Of a stretch of DNA of 64,000 nucleotides, positions 1 to 8,501 are shown in pieces. Below the pieces are notes generated by a model. The model saw only the letters and a program-made list of their open reading frames with translations. It had not been told where the DNA came from and did not search any database. This stretch comes from Cytobacillus oceanisediminis. GTDB taxonomy: Bacteria; Bacillota; Bacilli; Bacillales; Cytobacillaceae. The translations under genes were made by a program, and so were the position numbers. How positions within the stretch are numbered: the stretch's first letter is position 1; each line of letters opens with the position of its first letter. The DNA is taken from contig NZ_QGTW01000011.1 of NCBI RefSeq assembly GCF_003182355.1, positions 62,001-126,000 of the forward strand, written 5' to 3'.

Positions 1-1129
1 TCATGACTTTTACAGGTGAGTGAGGGTAGTTGATGAACGCTTCTTCCCCGCGTACCTTGTTCAACGCTGGATCCCAGTATACGCCCATGAATTCAAGTCC
101 CTGAAGGACACGCTCACGGATAACATCACTATTTTCGCCGATTCCAGCTGTAAAGATGATTGCATCTACACCAAACATGCGGGATGCATAAGACCCGATA
201 TATTTGTGGATTCTGTTGGCAAATACTTCAAGAGCCAATTCCGCTCTTTCATTCCCTTCCACAGCTTGGGTTTCAATATCGCGAAGGTCGCTTGAGAAGC
301 CTGAAACGCCAAGCATACCGCTCTTTTTATTAAGTATATCCAGAACTTCATCTGCATTCTTACCCGTTTTTTCCATAATGAACGGAATGAGGGCCGGGTC
401 AATATTACCTGATCGGGTTCCCATTGTTACACCTGCAAGTGGAGTGAATCCCATTGAGGTATCAATAGACTTTCCGCCTTCAATAGCAGTAATACTTGCG
501 CCATTTCCCAGGTGGCAGGAGATAAGACGAAGCTGTTCAAGAGGACGGCCAAGCATTTCTGCCGCACGTTCTGATACATATTTATGTGAGGTGCCATGGA
601 ATCCATATTTGCGGATACCATATTTCTCATAATACTCATATGGCAAACTGTATAAGAATGAACTTTCAGGCATTGTCTGGTGGAATGCTGTATCAAACAC
701 TGCAACAGCCGGCACATTTGGAAGCACCTGCTGGAATGCTTTTATTCCAGTAATATTTGCTGGATTGTGAAGAGGTGCAAGCTCGGAAAGCTCATCGATT
801 TTCGCAAGTACTCCATCTGAAATGATAACAGAGTCATTAAATGCTTCTCCGCCGTGAACGACACGGTGGCCGATTCCTTCAATTTCATCCAGTGATTGAA
901 TGATTCCAAGATTCGTTAATTTATCAAGCAGAATTTTAACAGCTACATCATGATCAGGAATATCTGTAACTTCCTTAATTTTTTCGCCATTAACGGAAAT
1001 ATTGAAAACCGCATTATCCAATCCAATACGCTCAATTAAACCTTTTGTGATAACTTCTTCGCTCGGCATTTCAAAAAGCTGAAATTTTAACGAGGAACTG
1101 CCGGCGTTAATTGCTATGATTTTTGCCAT
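1..1129 (-). CDS. ackA: Acetate kinase, C-terminus cut by window edge
   Basis: Converts acetyl phosphate and ADP to acetate and ATP in overflow metabolism (Pta-AckA). The start is clear: ATG at 1129 opens [20 protein letters not shown], the family N-terminal phosphate-binding signature, with AAAGGAG just upstream. Further on [39 protein letters not shown] and FTAGIGENS are all legible in the one open frame. The frame is still open at base 2, giving about 376 residues, so roughly 20 C-terminal residues of a family of about 395-400 lie outside the window. It is upstream of ytxK only in the sense of gene order; both are on the minus strand and ytxK has its own terminator before the ackA promoter region. 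A CcpA site lies upstream. Confidence 0.97.
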   Translation of the reverse strand, partial: MAKIIAINAGSSSLKFQLFEMPSEEVITKGLIERIGLDNAVFNISVNGEKIKEVTDIPDHDVAVKILLDKLTNLGIIQSLDEIEGIGHRVVHGGEAFNDSVIISDGVLAKIDELSELAPLHNPANITGIKAFQQVLPNVPAVAVFDTAFHQTMPESSFLYSLPYEYYEKYGIRKYGFHGTSHKYVSERAAEMLGRPLEQLRLISCHLGNGASITAIEGGKSIDTSMGFTPLAGVTMGTRSGNIDPALIPFIMEKTGKNADEVLDILNKKSGMLGVSGFSSDLRDIETQAVEGNERAELALEVFANRIHKYIGSYASRMFGVDAIIFTAGIGENSDVIRERVLQGLEFMGVYWDPALNKVRGEEAFINYPHSPVKVM

Positions 1130-1228
1130 AAAGCAACCGCTCCTTTTATATAAAAAACATCTGTGAGATGTCAAAATGGTACAACCTTATTTTGTACAAC
1201 GGACATCATTAATATCTCTCAATTCCCC

Positions 1229-1257
1229 ATTTAAACACTGTCAGCGGCACATTTCAA
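1229..1257 (-). promoter_or_regulatory. Putative ackA sigma-A promoter
   Basis: On the minus strand TTGAAA (1257-1252) and TTAAAT (1234-1229) are separated by 17 bp. The inferred transcription start is near 1222, leaving a leader of about 90 nt. The -10 is a weak match, as expected for an activated promoter. A second candidate, TTGACA with TATATA nearer the gene (about 1178-1150), is possible but would leave almost no leader. Confidence 0.45.
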
Positions 1258-1271
1258 GAAATACCTTGCAA

Positions 1272-1286
1272 TGGTATCGTTTTCAT
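1272..1286 (-). promoter_or_regulatory. Candidate CcpA-binding site (cre) of ackA
   Basis: ATGAAAACGATACCA on the minus strand matches the cre consensus WTGNAARCGNWWWCA at 14 of 15 positions. Its centre (1279) falls about 57 bp upstream of the inferred start near 1222, the kind of position used for CcpA activation of ackA in B. subtilis. ccpA itself is in this window. Confidence 0.6.
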
Positions 1287-1355
1287 GTTAAATTAAATAT
1301 TTTCTGATTTTCTGATACTTCGCTATATTGAGAAGACTTACTCCTTGCTATACAC

Positions 1356-1390
1356 GAAAAAGAAGCCGGCTTTAGCAGCACGGCTTCGTC
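1356..1390 (-). terminator. Rho-independent terminator of ytxK
   Basis: Stem GAAGCCG/CGGCTTC followed on the minus strand by a T-rich run, directly after the ytxK stop. Confidence 0.7.
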
Positions 1391-1397
1391 CTTTTGT

Positions 1398-2384
1398 TTA
1401 TTGTTTACTTTCTTTATACCAGGCATCAACTTTCTTGAGGATTTTTTCAACTTCTGTTGTTTTCGATAAACTTGGCAGATTAACCAGAAGAGCCTGTTTA
1501 GGAGGAGTAACTCCTTCCCCTTTCTTCTGAAGAACGAAAATGCTTTTAGCTGCTTTTTCATTTTTGAACATGGTAAGCGGGAGCTGCATTAGACCTTGGA
1601 TATACGCATTTTCCTTTAAGTACTCGTGCAGCTTCGGTGCTTGTTCGCTTTCAAACATGCCATTTGGAATGATGAAAAATAAATAGCCGCCCGGCTTCAC
1701 ATGATTAATGCTTTGCTCGATAAACAGGTGATGAGAGTAGGAATGCCCTTCATCTGCCTTTAGTTTATACTCAGCCGATCTGACATCATTTGGATAATAG
1801 CCAATAGGCAAATCACTGACCACTGCATCCGCAGCTTCGATAAACAGCGGTTCAAGGCTATCCTGGTTGAAAAACTGGATCGGATGTTCCTGCAGATTGG
1901 CATTAATATATGCGAGCTTAATTAATAGGTCATCAATTTCTACACCGGTTGCTTCAACTGTTTTATCCTTTTGGTGATTCATCACGGTTGTTAATAAATT
2001 CCCTGTCCCCACTGCCGGATCGAGAAGGCGGAAAGATTTTTTCTGGACAAACTTATCAACCAGATAGCCAATTAGCATACCCACAGCATCCGGGGTCATT
2101 TGGTGATTGGGCTGCACGTTTTCTTTCATTCCTTTTAAAATCGATAGCTGAAAGGACTTTCTGATTTCCTCTTTTGTATAATCGCTCAAGTTAACGGATT
2201 CATAGCTCTTCTTTAGCCTTTTTACCGTCAATTCGCTCAGTTCTTCCTGAAGAATGCTTTCATGGAAAAGATTTTCTCCCGTTTCAGCAAGAGCTTCCAA
2301 ATATGTACACTGCAGTTCTTCCTGCATGATTGTTGCCGTTTCATTAAAAATTGTAAATAAATCCTCAACCGGAACTATTTTCAC
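1398..2384 (-). CDS. ytxK: Class I SAM-dependent methyltransferase YtxK
   Basis: A 328-residue protein of the N6-methyltransferase-like class I fold. Residues 1-90 form an N-terminal helical region. LLDPAVGTGNLL (about 120-131) is the SAM-binding motif I. SDLPIGYYP (190-198) stands where amino-methyltransferases have the (N/D)PPY catalytic motif, here in the degenerate form DLPIGYY. FFIIPNGMFES follows. B. subtilis YtxK sits at the same place next to ackA and tpx. The substrate is unknown. The gene has its own downstream terminator. Start at 2384 (MKIVPVEDLF) is preceded by GGAGGA. No restriction partner is nearby, so a housekeeping RNA or protein methylation role is more likely than DNA modification, but this is inference. 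Confidence 0.9.
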   Translation of the reverse strand: MKIVPVEDLFTIFNETATIMQEELQCTYLEALAETGENLFHESILQEELSELTVKRLKKSYESVNLSDYTKEEIRKSFQLSILKGMKENVQPNHQMTPDAVGMLIGYLVDKFVQKKSFRLLDPAVGTGNLLTTVMNHQKDKTVEATGVEIDDLLIKLAYINANLQEHPIQFFNQDSLEPLFIEAADAVVSDLPIGYYPNDVRSAEYKLKADEGHSYSHHLFIEQSINHVKPGGYLFFIIPNGMFESEQAPKLHEYLKENAYIQGLMQLPLTMFKNEKAAKSIFVLQKKGEGVTPPKQALLVNLPSLSKTTEVEKILKKVDAWYKESKQ

Positions 2385-2447
2385 AGCATATTCCTCCCGT
2401 TCTTATTCTATTTTCCTATTTTAACGGGCTTTTGTGCCATTCACAAG

Positions 2448-2560
2448 TTTAGTGCTAATATCGGCCACTGGTTTATCCGCTAATATTTAATTTTATCCGT
2501 AAAAAATCGAATATAACCGCTATGTTTTTGATTTATCCGCGAAAAATTCTTTTTAGCCCG
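2448..2560. repeat. 20-bp-period intergenic array, TTTATCCGC core
   Basis: Between the start of ytxK and the terminator of tpx, TTTATCCGC-type cores recur at 2472, 2492, 2512, 2532 and 2552, exactly 20 bp apart: TTTATCCGC, TTTATCCGT, TATAACCGC, TTTATCCGC, TTTAGCCCG. A further degenerate unit TTTAGTGCTAATAT starts at 2448. The spacer sequence is AT-rich and varies. No ORF is formed. Confidence 0.85.
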
Positions 2561-2564
2561 AAAA

Positions 2565-2598
2565 AAACCAAAGCCCCGGAAAATATCCGGGGCTTCAT
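2565..2598 (-). terminator. Terminator of tpx
   Basis: Perfect stem AAGCCCCGG/CCGGGGCTT followed on the minus strand by GGTTTTTTTC, immediately after the tpx stop. Confidence 0.85.
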
Positions 2599-2605
2599 CA
2601 TTCTA

Positions 2606-3106
2606 TTATTTGGCTTGCTTGGCAGCTTCTACTGCTGCTTCGTAATTTGGATGATCCGTTGCTTCACTTACATATTCTACATAAGTAACAGTGTCATTTG
2701 AATCAACAACAAAAACGGCACGAGCCAATAGGCGAAGTTCTTTGATTGCAACTCCGTAAGCTTCCCCGAAAGAAAGGTCGCGGTGATCTGAAACAGTTTG
2801 GACGTTTTCAATGCCTGCTGCTGCACACCAGCGCTTTTGAGCAAATGGAAGATCCACGGATACTGTAAGAATCTTTACGTTATCAAGCTTAGCAGCCTCT
2901 TCGTTAAAACGGCGTGTTTGTGCATCACAAACGCCTGTATCGATTGAAGGAACCACACTGATTAAACGAACTTGCCCTTTTGAATCAGCAAGTGTTACCT
3001 CTGAAAGGTCATTTGCCAACACCTTAAATTCAGGAGCTTTATCTCCTGCTTTTACTTCATTTCCAAGCAATGTTACCGGATTTCCTTTAAATGTAATAGA
3101 TGCCAT
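2606..3106 (-). CDS. tpx: Thiol peroxidase Tpx (atypical 2-Cys peroxiredoxin)
   Basis: Reduces hydroperoxides in the cytoplasm with electrons from thioredoxin. The 166-residue protein has the Tpx signature [14 protein letters not shown] with the peroxidatic Cys60, and the resolving Cys94 in KRWCAAAG. An upstream in-frame ATG (3115) abuts the ribosome-binding site with no spacer, whereas ATG 3106 lies 9 nt after AAGGAGG, so 3106 is the start. The length then agrees with B. subtilis Tpx (167). It is monocistronic, with its own promoter and terminator. Confidence 0.97.
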   Translation of the reverse strand: MASITFKGNPVTLLGNEVKAGDKAPEFKVLANDLSEVTLADSKGQVRLISVVPSIDTGVCDAQTRRFNEEAAKLDNVKILTVSVDLPFAQKRWCAAAGIENVQTVSDHRDLSFGEAYGVAIKELRLLARAVFVVDSNDTVTYVEYVSEATDHPNYEAAVEAAKQAK

Positions 3107-3143
3107 ATAAATCATCCTCCTTAATCACTTATGTACAGTGTAA

Positions 3144-3172
3144 ATCATATCTTTTCAGAATCTTTTTTGCAA
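3144..3172 (-). promoter_or_regulatory. Putative tpx sigma-A promoter
   Basis: TTGCAA (3172-3167), 17-bp spacer, TATGAT (3149-3144) on the minus strand, about 40 bp upstream of the tpx start codon. Confidence 0.6.
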
Positions 3173-3191
3173 TTATTAAGGGTAAGATCCA

Positions 3192-3230
3192 AGAAAAAAG
3201 TTAACTCCCCTTTGGAAAGTTAACTTTCTT
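3192..3230 (-). terminator. Terminator of the ytfJ end of the operon
   Basis: Stem AAAGTTAAC/GTTAACTTT with a T-run on the minus strand, overlapping the 3' side of ytfJ. Confidence 0.75.
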
Positions 3231-3233
3231 CTA

Positions 3234-3695
3234 TTAAATATCAAGGTCTTTTTTAGGGCCATTATATTCTTGGCTATTCTGATTTTGGCTTTGCTGATTC
3301 CCATTGCTGTTACCATTGTTCTTGTTGAACATTTGCTGAATCTTATCAACAGCCTGAGGGGCAAGGTCAAGAATTTTCTCATATAAATGAGTGCTTTCAT
3401 CAAGGTGGACCATTTTCACACCATGGGAGTTAACAATTAAAAATGCAATCGGGGTGATGGAGACACCGCCTCCGCTACCTCCGCCAAAAGGGTGGCCCTT
3501 CTGCTCTCCTGACGGTCCGTCAAGCATAAATTCGCTTCCTCCAGCAGCAAACCCAAAGCCTACCTTCGAAACAGTTAAAATCACACTGCCGTCTGGGGTT
3601 TCAACTGGGTCTCCAATTATGGTATTAACATCAATCATTTCCTTCAAGTTTTCCATTGCAGTAGTCATAAGCCCTTGAATTGGATGGTCAGACAT
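3234..3695 (-). CDS. ytfJ: GerW-family sporulation protein YtfJ
   Basis: A 153-residue member of the GerW/YtfJ family, made in sporulating cells of Bacillus and linked to germination. The hallmarks are visible: N-terminal LMTTAMENLKEMIDVNTIIGDP, TVSKVGFGFAAGGSEF, and the glycine-rich GGGSGGGVSITPIAFLI segment. The C-terminus is an Asn/Gln-rich tail (residues about 128-147), probably disordered. It starts at 3695 (MSDHPIQGLM) after GAGGAGCAG. ytfI lies 17 bp upstream on the same strand, so they are probably co-transcribed; the same pair is adjacent in B. subtilis. Confidence 0.93.
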   Translation of the reverse strand: MSDHPIQGLMTTAMENLKEMIDVNTIIGDPVETPDGSVILTVSKVGFGFAAGGSEFMLDGPSGEQKGHPFGGGSGGGVSITPIAFLIVNSHGVKMVHLDESTHLYEKILDLAPQAVDKIQQMFNKNNGNSNGNQQSQNQNSQEYNGPKKDLDI

Positions 3696-3712
3696 AAACT
3701 GCTCCTCCTCTT

Positions 3713-4408
3713 TTAGACAGATTTTGAACCATCATCAGATAAGGCAGAGAGCGGCTTTGTTTTGAAATCAGGCCGTCCGCCTTTCCAATATTTAATCAGT
3801 TTAATTCCTGCTAACATAGCATGCCCGACACGAAAATGAATCATACATGAAAAAGCTGTTTGTGATACAGCAAATTGAAAATGGGGAGTGACCGTGATAT
3901 CGGGCGGTGCTTTCAGCTTCGTATAGTGGCTGATCAGCCCGATAATGCTGCCTTTAATCGCCCATAGTGCTCCGGTAAGCATACCTGTATGGGCTGCATC
4001 CCCGGTTCCTGCAAAGGTATGCCATTCAAGTTTACTGATGGTCACATGACCCAGGAATTTTCGGATGATCCGATGAAGTGACACAATATGGTTTATCAGT
4101 TCTTTCGTATCATGCAAGCCATTAATAAGATCCTTTGCGGAGAATTGCTTCGTCTCTTTATTTGTTGCGTCTTCCTGGGTTCCGGCTGCTTTTTTTTCTT
4201 CAACGACCAGTGTTGGGGAGTTGTCATCGACTTTTATAAGCGGGACTTCAATCTTGTACCTGATCAGCCCGAACCATGCTTTGAATTGAATCTTTACATG
4301 ATCATTTTCATTTCCGTGATAAAAATGAAATAATACTTTCAGCTTCGTTACCATAATCAAAATGAAAAGAATTATAAGGGCAATTACGGCGATCAGCAGC
4401 CACTTCAC
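3713..4408 (-). CDS. ytfI: DUF2953 membrane protein YtfI
   Basis: Function unknown. One N-terminal membrane segment, residues about 2-20 (KWLLIAVIALIILFILIMV), precedes a soluble beta-rich domain containing KIQFKAWFGLIRYKIEVP, which identifies the DUF2953 family. The open frame extends to 4555, but that would run into yteJ. GTG at 4408 follows AAAGGGGTGAG at a normal distance and begins right before the membrane helix, giving 231 residues close to the B. subtilis YtfI length. It is followed closely by ytfJ, and the pair is likely a sporulation-linked operon by analogy. Confidence 0.85.
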   Translation of the reverse strand: MKWLLIAVIALIILFILIMVTKLKVLFHFYHGNENDHVKIQFKAWFGLIRYKIEVPLIKVDDNSPTLVVEEKKAAGTQEDATNKETKQFSAKDLINGLHDTKELINHIVSLHRIIRKFLGHVTISKLEWHTFAGTGDAAHTGMLTGALWAIKGSIIGLISHYTKLKAPPDITVTPHFQFAVSQTAFSCMIHFRVGHAMLAGIKLIKYWKGGRPDFKTKPLSALSDDGSKSV

Positions 4409-4508
4409 TTTTCTCACCCCTTTCAGCCTTGTATTATGCCCAATTGGATAAAAATAAACCTGCCACCAATGGGTGACAGGCTTATTTACAATTACCTTAT
4501 TATGGTTG

Positions 4509-5093
4509 CTATATCTGCCTTTCATGAACAACAGAGGTATCAGCAAAGAGATCATGCAGGCCCTGTTTTTTCGGAAGGAAGGCGACGATCACATAGCCGA
4601 TAAAAATGGTCACTGATATAAACCGCCCAATCCATTCGCGGAAAATAATCGTTCCCCATGTTAGCTTTTTGCCTTCGAGGTCAACTACCTTCAACCCAAA
4701 GACCATTTTACCAAGTGTCTGGCCAAAGAATTTTGTCATTAGCACAAAGTAGGCGTAAAAAGTGATGGCTGTTGCTATCGTAATCGGTGCAAATAAACTA
4801 TTTTCATTTAATGGGATATCCATTGCCCGGAAGATCGGGCTAATCAAAATCCGATCAATACTGCCAACAACAACTAAATCAAAAAGATAAGCCCAAAATC
4901 TCATCCAAAATCCGGCAAACCTAATTGGATCTGCTGTTTTTTGATCTGGGAGGAAGTTTCCTTGTTCAGCAGCCTGCTTACCCTCTATAGATACATCATG
5001 TTGTGAGTTTAGTAAATCGGTATCTCCATCTTTATACAATGGGTCAAAATCAGATTGTACAAACTCTTTATCATTCGGGTCATTAGAATTCAT
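4509..5093 (-). CDS. yteJ: RDD-family membrane protein YteJ
   Basis: A 194-residue protein with a roughly 60-residue soluble acidic N-terminus and then an RDD domain: RFAGFWMRFWAYLFDLVVVG carries the R..A...D signature, followed by two or three further membrane segments (about 100-120, 155-180) and the FGQTLGKMVFGLKVVD segment typical of the family. The role of RDD proteins in Bacillus is poorly defined; some act in Na+ tolerance. It lies 14 bp downstream of sppA on the same strand, an arrangement shared with B. subtilis (sppA-yteJ), so the two are probably one transcript. Confidence 0.93.
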   Translation of the reverse strand: MNSNDPNDKEFVQSDFDPLYKDGDTDLLNSQHDVSIEGKQAAEQGNFLPDQKTADPIRFAGFWMRFWAYLFDLVVVGSIDRILISPIFRAMDIPLNENSLFAPITIATAITFYAYFVLMTKFFGQTLGKMVFGLKVVDLEGKKLTWGTIIFREWIGRFISVTIFIGYVIVAFLPKKQGLHDLFADTSVVHERQI

Positions 5094-5107
5094 TTATTCG
5101 CACCTCC

Positions 5108-6118
5108 CTATTCAGCATATAGATACATTAAGCGCGGTGAATTTGGCTGGGACAGCATTTTCATTAATCCTGCCATTTCAAGATCTTCGCCCATGATTTT
5201 GCGCGCGCCCATGCTGAAGATGGATCCGAATCCAAGATTCTCGGTATACTCTACAACCTGCGCACCTTTTAAATTATGGTCTTTCTTTAATTGTTCAATC
5301 ACATCATCGTCATAACCAAAGCCGTCAATCAGGTTTAGTTCCTTCGCCTGGCGTCCGTCATAGATGCGGCCATCTGCGATTTCTTTTACCTTTTGCTCAG
5401 GAAGGCTCCGGCCTTCCGAAATTACTTTAACAAAGCCCTCATATGAATTGTTAATCATGGATTGCAGGATCTTTCGTTCTTCTTCCGTCATATCCCTGGT
5501 TGGACTCATTATATCTTTATAAGGGCCGCTCTTGATGGTAACAAACTCAACACCATATTTTTCAGCCAGCCCGGCATAATTGTAGCCTTGCATAATGACG
5601 CCAAGAGAACCCGTCAATGTTTCAGGACTGGCAAAAATTTTATCAGCCGGAGCGGAAATATAATAGCCCCCTGAAGCAGCCATGGACCCCATTGATATGT
5701 AAACCGGCTTCTTTGTTTCCTTCTGAATTTCAACAATCTTATCATGAATTTCCGCGCTTTCGACTACGCCTCCGCCAGGGGAATTTACGCGAATGATAAT
5801 GGCTTTTACAGCCTCATCTTCCTTAACATATTCGAGATTTTCCATGAAGCCCTTGTGATTGTATCCCGGACTGGCAAATAAAGAAGCAGCGTCTCCCGTA
5901 TCCTGAATCACCCCATTTACATCCAGGACAGCAATTTTTTTCATTGCGTTCCCTTCCTCAATCACTTCTTCCATAAATGCCTCATTGCTGCCGGCAAACA
6001 GATCCGTAACCGAACTTTCAATATCTGTAAAAGCAAATGCCGTGACGAAATTCAGCACGACTGAAAAAACAAACAAACCAGCCGCTATCCCCAGAGCAGC
6101 CCAACGTTTTCCATTCAT
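5108..6118 (-). CDS. sppA: Signal peptide peptidase SppA
   Basis: Membrane-anchored serine protease that degrades cleaved signal peptides. Residues 7-30 form the N-terminal membrane anchor; the S49 peptidase domain follows. Catalytic Ser149 is in MAASGGYYIS and the general base Lys201 in GPYKDIMSP. Their spacing of 52 residues matches Ser147/Lys199 of B. subtilis SppA, and the total of 336 residues matches too. RVNSPGGG (110-117) forms the oxyanion region. It forms an operon with yteJ and is divergent from nadK2. Confidence 0.97.
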   Translation of the reverse strand: MNGKRWAALGIAAGLFVFSVVLNFVTAFAFTDIESSVTDLFAGSNEAFMEEVIEEGNAMKKIAVLDVNGVIQDTGDAASLFASPGYNHKGFMENLEYVKEDEAVKAIIIRVNSPGGGVVESAEIHDKIVEIQKETKKPVYISMGSMAASGGYYISAPADKIFASPETLTGSLGVIMQGYNYAGLAEKYGVEFVTIKSGPYKDIMSPTRDMTEEERKILQSMINNSYEGFVKVISEGRSLPEQKVKEIADGRIYDGRQAKELNLIDGFGYDDDVIEQLKKDHNLKGAQVVEYTENLGFGSIFSMGARKIMGEDLEMAGLMKMLSQPNSPRLMYLYAE

Positions 6119-6358
6119 TGAATATCCTCCTTTTTAATCATCGCTCTCCATATCATAATCAGCCAGTGAACATAACCGTAACTGATTATTACGGCAAACC
6201 AATCCGTCACATATTCTCCATACGTATAAACTTTTAAAATGTTTCAAAAACAGGTAAACTGAATTCAACAACCATAATCATAGCAAAATATGAATTATTT
6301 GGGAAAGAAAAGCCATGTATTAGACTTATTATATAACCTATTGTTTGGAGGAATGAAT

Positions 6359-7159
6359 ATGCCTACACGCCGCAACATTTATTTTTATCACAAACGAGAT
6401 GACGAAATGATGGAAAAAGTCAGCCCTCTATACAATCTGGCTAAAGAGCATGATTTTAATATCGTAACTGATTACAAGCAAGCAAATATCATTGTAAGCA
6501 TTGGAGGAGACGGGACGTTCTTGCAGGCAGTCCGCAAAACCGGCTTCAGAGATGATTGCTTATATGCGGGAATCTCAACTACCGGCAGCCTGAGCCTCTA
6601 TTGTGATTTTAATCTGGACGACACTGCAAAAATGGTGGAAGCAATGACTTATGAACAAGTGGAAGTTAGGCGCTATCCAACCATCGATGTAACGGTTGAT
6701 GACCAGACATCTTTTCAGTGCTTAAATGAATTCAGCATCCGGTCTGCCATTATTAAAACATTTGTAATTGATGTATTCATTGATGATCTTCATTTTGAAA
6801 CCTTTAGGGGAGACGGAATGATTGTTGCCACACCGACTGGAAGCACAGCCTATAACAAGTCTGTTAACGGCTCTGTGGTTGATCCAATGCTTCCTTGTAT
6901 GCAGGTGAGCGAAATGGCATCTCTTAATAACAACCGCTATCGTACGCTTGGTTCCTCTTTTATCCTAAGCGGAAACCGCAAATTGACTTTAAGGGTTGTA
7001 CAGGACGGCAACGACCATCCTACAATGGGCATGGACAATGAAGCTCTAAGCATCCAGCATGTAGAAAAGATAGATATAAAGCTCAGTGAAAAAATCATCA
7101 AAACAGTAAAACTTAAAGACAATTCTTTCTGGGAAAAAGTGAAAAGATCATTTTTGTAA
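6359..7159 (+). CDS. nadK2: NAD kinase (second paralogue type)
   Basis: Phosphorylates NAD to NADP. GGDGTFLQAVR is the conserved GGDG nucleotide-binding loop, LNEFSIRS the NE motif, and TPTGSTAYNKSVNGSVV the third family signature. Upstream in-frame ATGs at 6290 and 6353 exist, but GGAGG (6347-6351) sits 7 nt before ATG 6359, which yields MPTRRNIYFYHKRD and 266 residues, the size of B. subtilis NadK2/YtdI (267). It is transcribed away from sppA. Its TAA stop lies at the very edge of a MITE-like repeat. Confidence 0.95.
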   Translation: MPTRRNIYFYHKRDDEMMEKVSPLYNLAKEHDFNIVTDYKQANIIVSIGGDGTFLQAVRKTGFRDDCLYAGISTTGSLSLYCDFNLDDTAKMVEAMTYEQVEVRRYPTIDVTVDDQTSFQCLNEFSIRSAIIKTFVIDVFIDDLHFETFRGDGMIVATPTGSTAYNKSVNGSVVDPMLPCMQVSEMASLNNNRYRTLGSSFILSGNRKLTLRVVQDGNDHPTMGMDNEALSIQHVEKIDIKLSEKIIKTVKLKDNSFWEKVKRSFL

Positions 7160-7384
7160 GCTCATGGTGATTTTAGTACCCTGCTGATTGGAGCGGAAGG
7201 CGCGAGATCCCGATTGTACACCGCATTTCCTTTGTTCGTTGTAAAAATCGGGGAATTATTCAAAGTCCTGCGGGAAGAGCTTGTCAAAGGGAGACCCGGC
7301 AGGCGCTCCCGCCAAGGAGTGTCGGACCGTCTGCAGTTCGCTGAACGTCTTAAGCGGAAATCAACAGGCAAAATTAAAAGAGCC
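7159..7384 (+). mobile_element. MITE-like element, copy 1 (degenerate)
   Basis: About 226 bp sharing the core of the other four copies: TGATTGGAGCGGAAGGC, then AACACCGC-like and CCTGCGGG...GGGAGACCC...GGCG blocks, ending CGGAAATCAACAGGC and TTAAAAGAGCC. The right end is close to the consensus TTTAACAGAGCC; the left end is eroded (AGCTCATGG). It starts at the stop codon of nadK2. Confidence 0.75.
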
Positions 7385-7385
7385 G

Positions 7386-7424
7386 TAAAAAAGAGTTTCG
7401 CACATCATGCGAAACTCTTTTTCT
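7386..7424. terminator. Bidirectional terminator nadK2/rarD
   Basis: Perfect stem AAGAGTTTCGCA/TGCGAAACTCTT with A-run before and T-run after, lying between converging nadK2 and rarD and touching the rarD stop. Confidence 0.85.
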
Positions 7425-8355
7425 ATATGCCAACATCTCTGCTGCGCTTCCATTTTGTTTCCCAATGAACAAAAAGCTTCGTCCTTGAGATCGAATAAAT
7501 GGTCAATGCCAGCCAAATGAACATAAACGAAAGCAGATGGAGCTTTGTAAAATGCTCGTGGTATATAAACACACCGAGTATTAATGTGATTGTCGGAGCA
7601 ATGTACTGCAAAAAGCCGAGCATGGACATCGGTATCTTCTGGGCGCCCTTTGCAAAGTACAGAAGCGGTATTGCAGTTGCCGCTCCAGCCCCAATAAGAA
7701 GCAAGTCGGTGCTTACTGAACCATTTAGGAATGCTTGCTTTTCGTTTATAAAAAGAGAAGTCATATAAAGCAATGCAATAGGGGTCACCACTAGCGTTTC
7801 GAGCGTAAGGCCAATGGCGGAGTCTACTTTTATCAGCTTTTTTGTTAAGCCATAAAGGCCAAAGGACAGAGCCAGCACAAAAGCAATCCACGGGAAACGT
7901 CCATAGCTTAAGGTTAAGATCATTACTCCCGTAAACGCCAGCCCAAAGGATACATATTGGGCTGGCGAAAGCTTTTCTTTAAAAACAATCATTCCCAGCA
8001 GTACACTTACAAGCGGGTTTATATAATAGCCAAGACTTGCCTCGATCATTTGGTCCGTGTTAACCGCCCAAATGTACAAAAACCAGTTTGTGCTGATTAA
8101 CAACGAAGCAATGACAAGAGCATAAAGCTGCTTTCTGTTGGTCCGGAACCCTTTTAGTGTCGTAATGAGAGAGTGCCACTTCTTTGTGGACAGCAGAATA
8201 CACAGCATAAAGAACAACGACCAAATAACCCGGTTTGCTAAAATCTCATCTGCATTAACATGATTTAAATACTTCCAGTAAATCGGCAGGATTCCCCACA
8301 AAAAGTAAGCGAACCCGGCATAAAGAGCACCCATTTGCACTTCATTATTTTTCAT
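7423..8355 (-). CDS. rarD: EamA-family permease RarD
   Basis: A 310-residue, ten-helix drug/metabolite transporter of the RarD subfamily. It opens with GALYAGFAYFLWGILPIYWK, the RarD signature, and later shows LGYYINPLVSVLLGMIVFKEKL and LGFLQYIAPTITLILGVFIYHE, the two EamA-repeat ends. The substrate is unknown in Bacillus. The frame is open to 8442, but ATG 8355 is 8 nt after GAGG and gives the usual family N-terminus. It stands alone, with a convergent terminator to nadK2. Confidence 0.93.
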   Translation of the reverse strand: MKNNEVQMGALYAGFAYFLWGILPIYWKYLNHVNADEILANRVIWSLFFMLCILLSTKKWHSLITTLKGFRTNRKQLYALVIASLLISTNWFLYIWAVNTDQMIEASLGYYINPLVSVLLGMIVFKEKLSPAQYVSFGLAFTGVMILTLSYGRFPWIAFVLALSFGLYGLTKKLIKVDSAIGLTLETLVVTPIALLYMTSLFINEKQAFLNGSVSTDLLLIGAGAATAIPLLYFAKGAQKIPMSMLGFLQYIAPTITLILGVFIYHEHFTKLHLLSFMFIWLALTIYSISRTKLFVHWETKWKRSRDVGI

Positions 8356-8445
8356 TGTCATTGCCTCAATTCTTTCTAGTATCGAAATATTTATATTATA
8401 AGTCGAACGGAAAAATGTTGGCAATCTTTTTTTCCCTTCCAAACG

Positions 8446-8496
8446 AGTACCAGGTACCTATACCAGTTGAGCGAAGTGGTATAGGTACCTGGTACT
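8446..8496. repeat. Perfect 20-bp inverted repeat
   Basis: AGTACCAGGTACCTATACCA (8446-8465), an 11-nt loop, and its exact reverse complement (8477-8496). It starts 6 bp beyond the stop of the ytcJ gene. No T-run follows on either strand, so it is not a standard terminator; it may stabilise a 3' end or be a mobile palindrome. Confidence 0.9.
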
Positions 8497-8501
8497 GAAA
8501 T

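Noticed and set aside
2472-2560. Possible CRISPR array
   Set aside because: Repeat cores are only about 9 bp with 11-bp spacers and are degenerate; no cas gene is near.
3107-3115. Upstream ATG as tpx start
   Set aside because: It directly abuts the Shine-Dalgarno sequence; ATG 3106 has proper spacing and the family N-terminus.
7361-7891. 176-codon minus-strand ORF overlapping rarD
   Set aside because: Shadow of rarD in another frame; composition is Cys/His/Trp-rich as in spurious frames.
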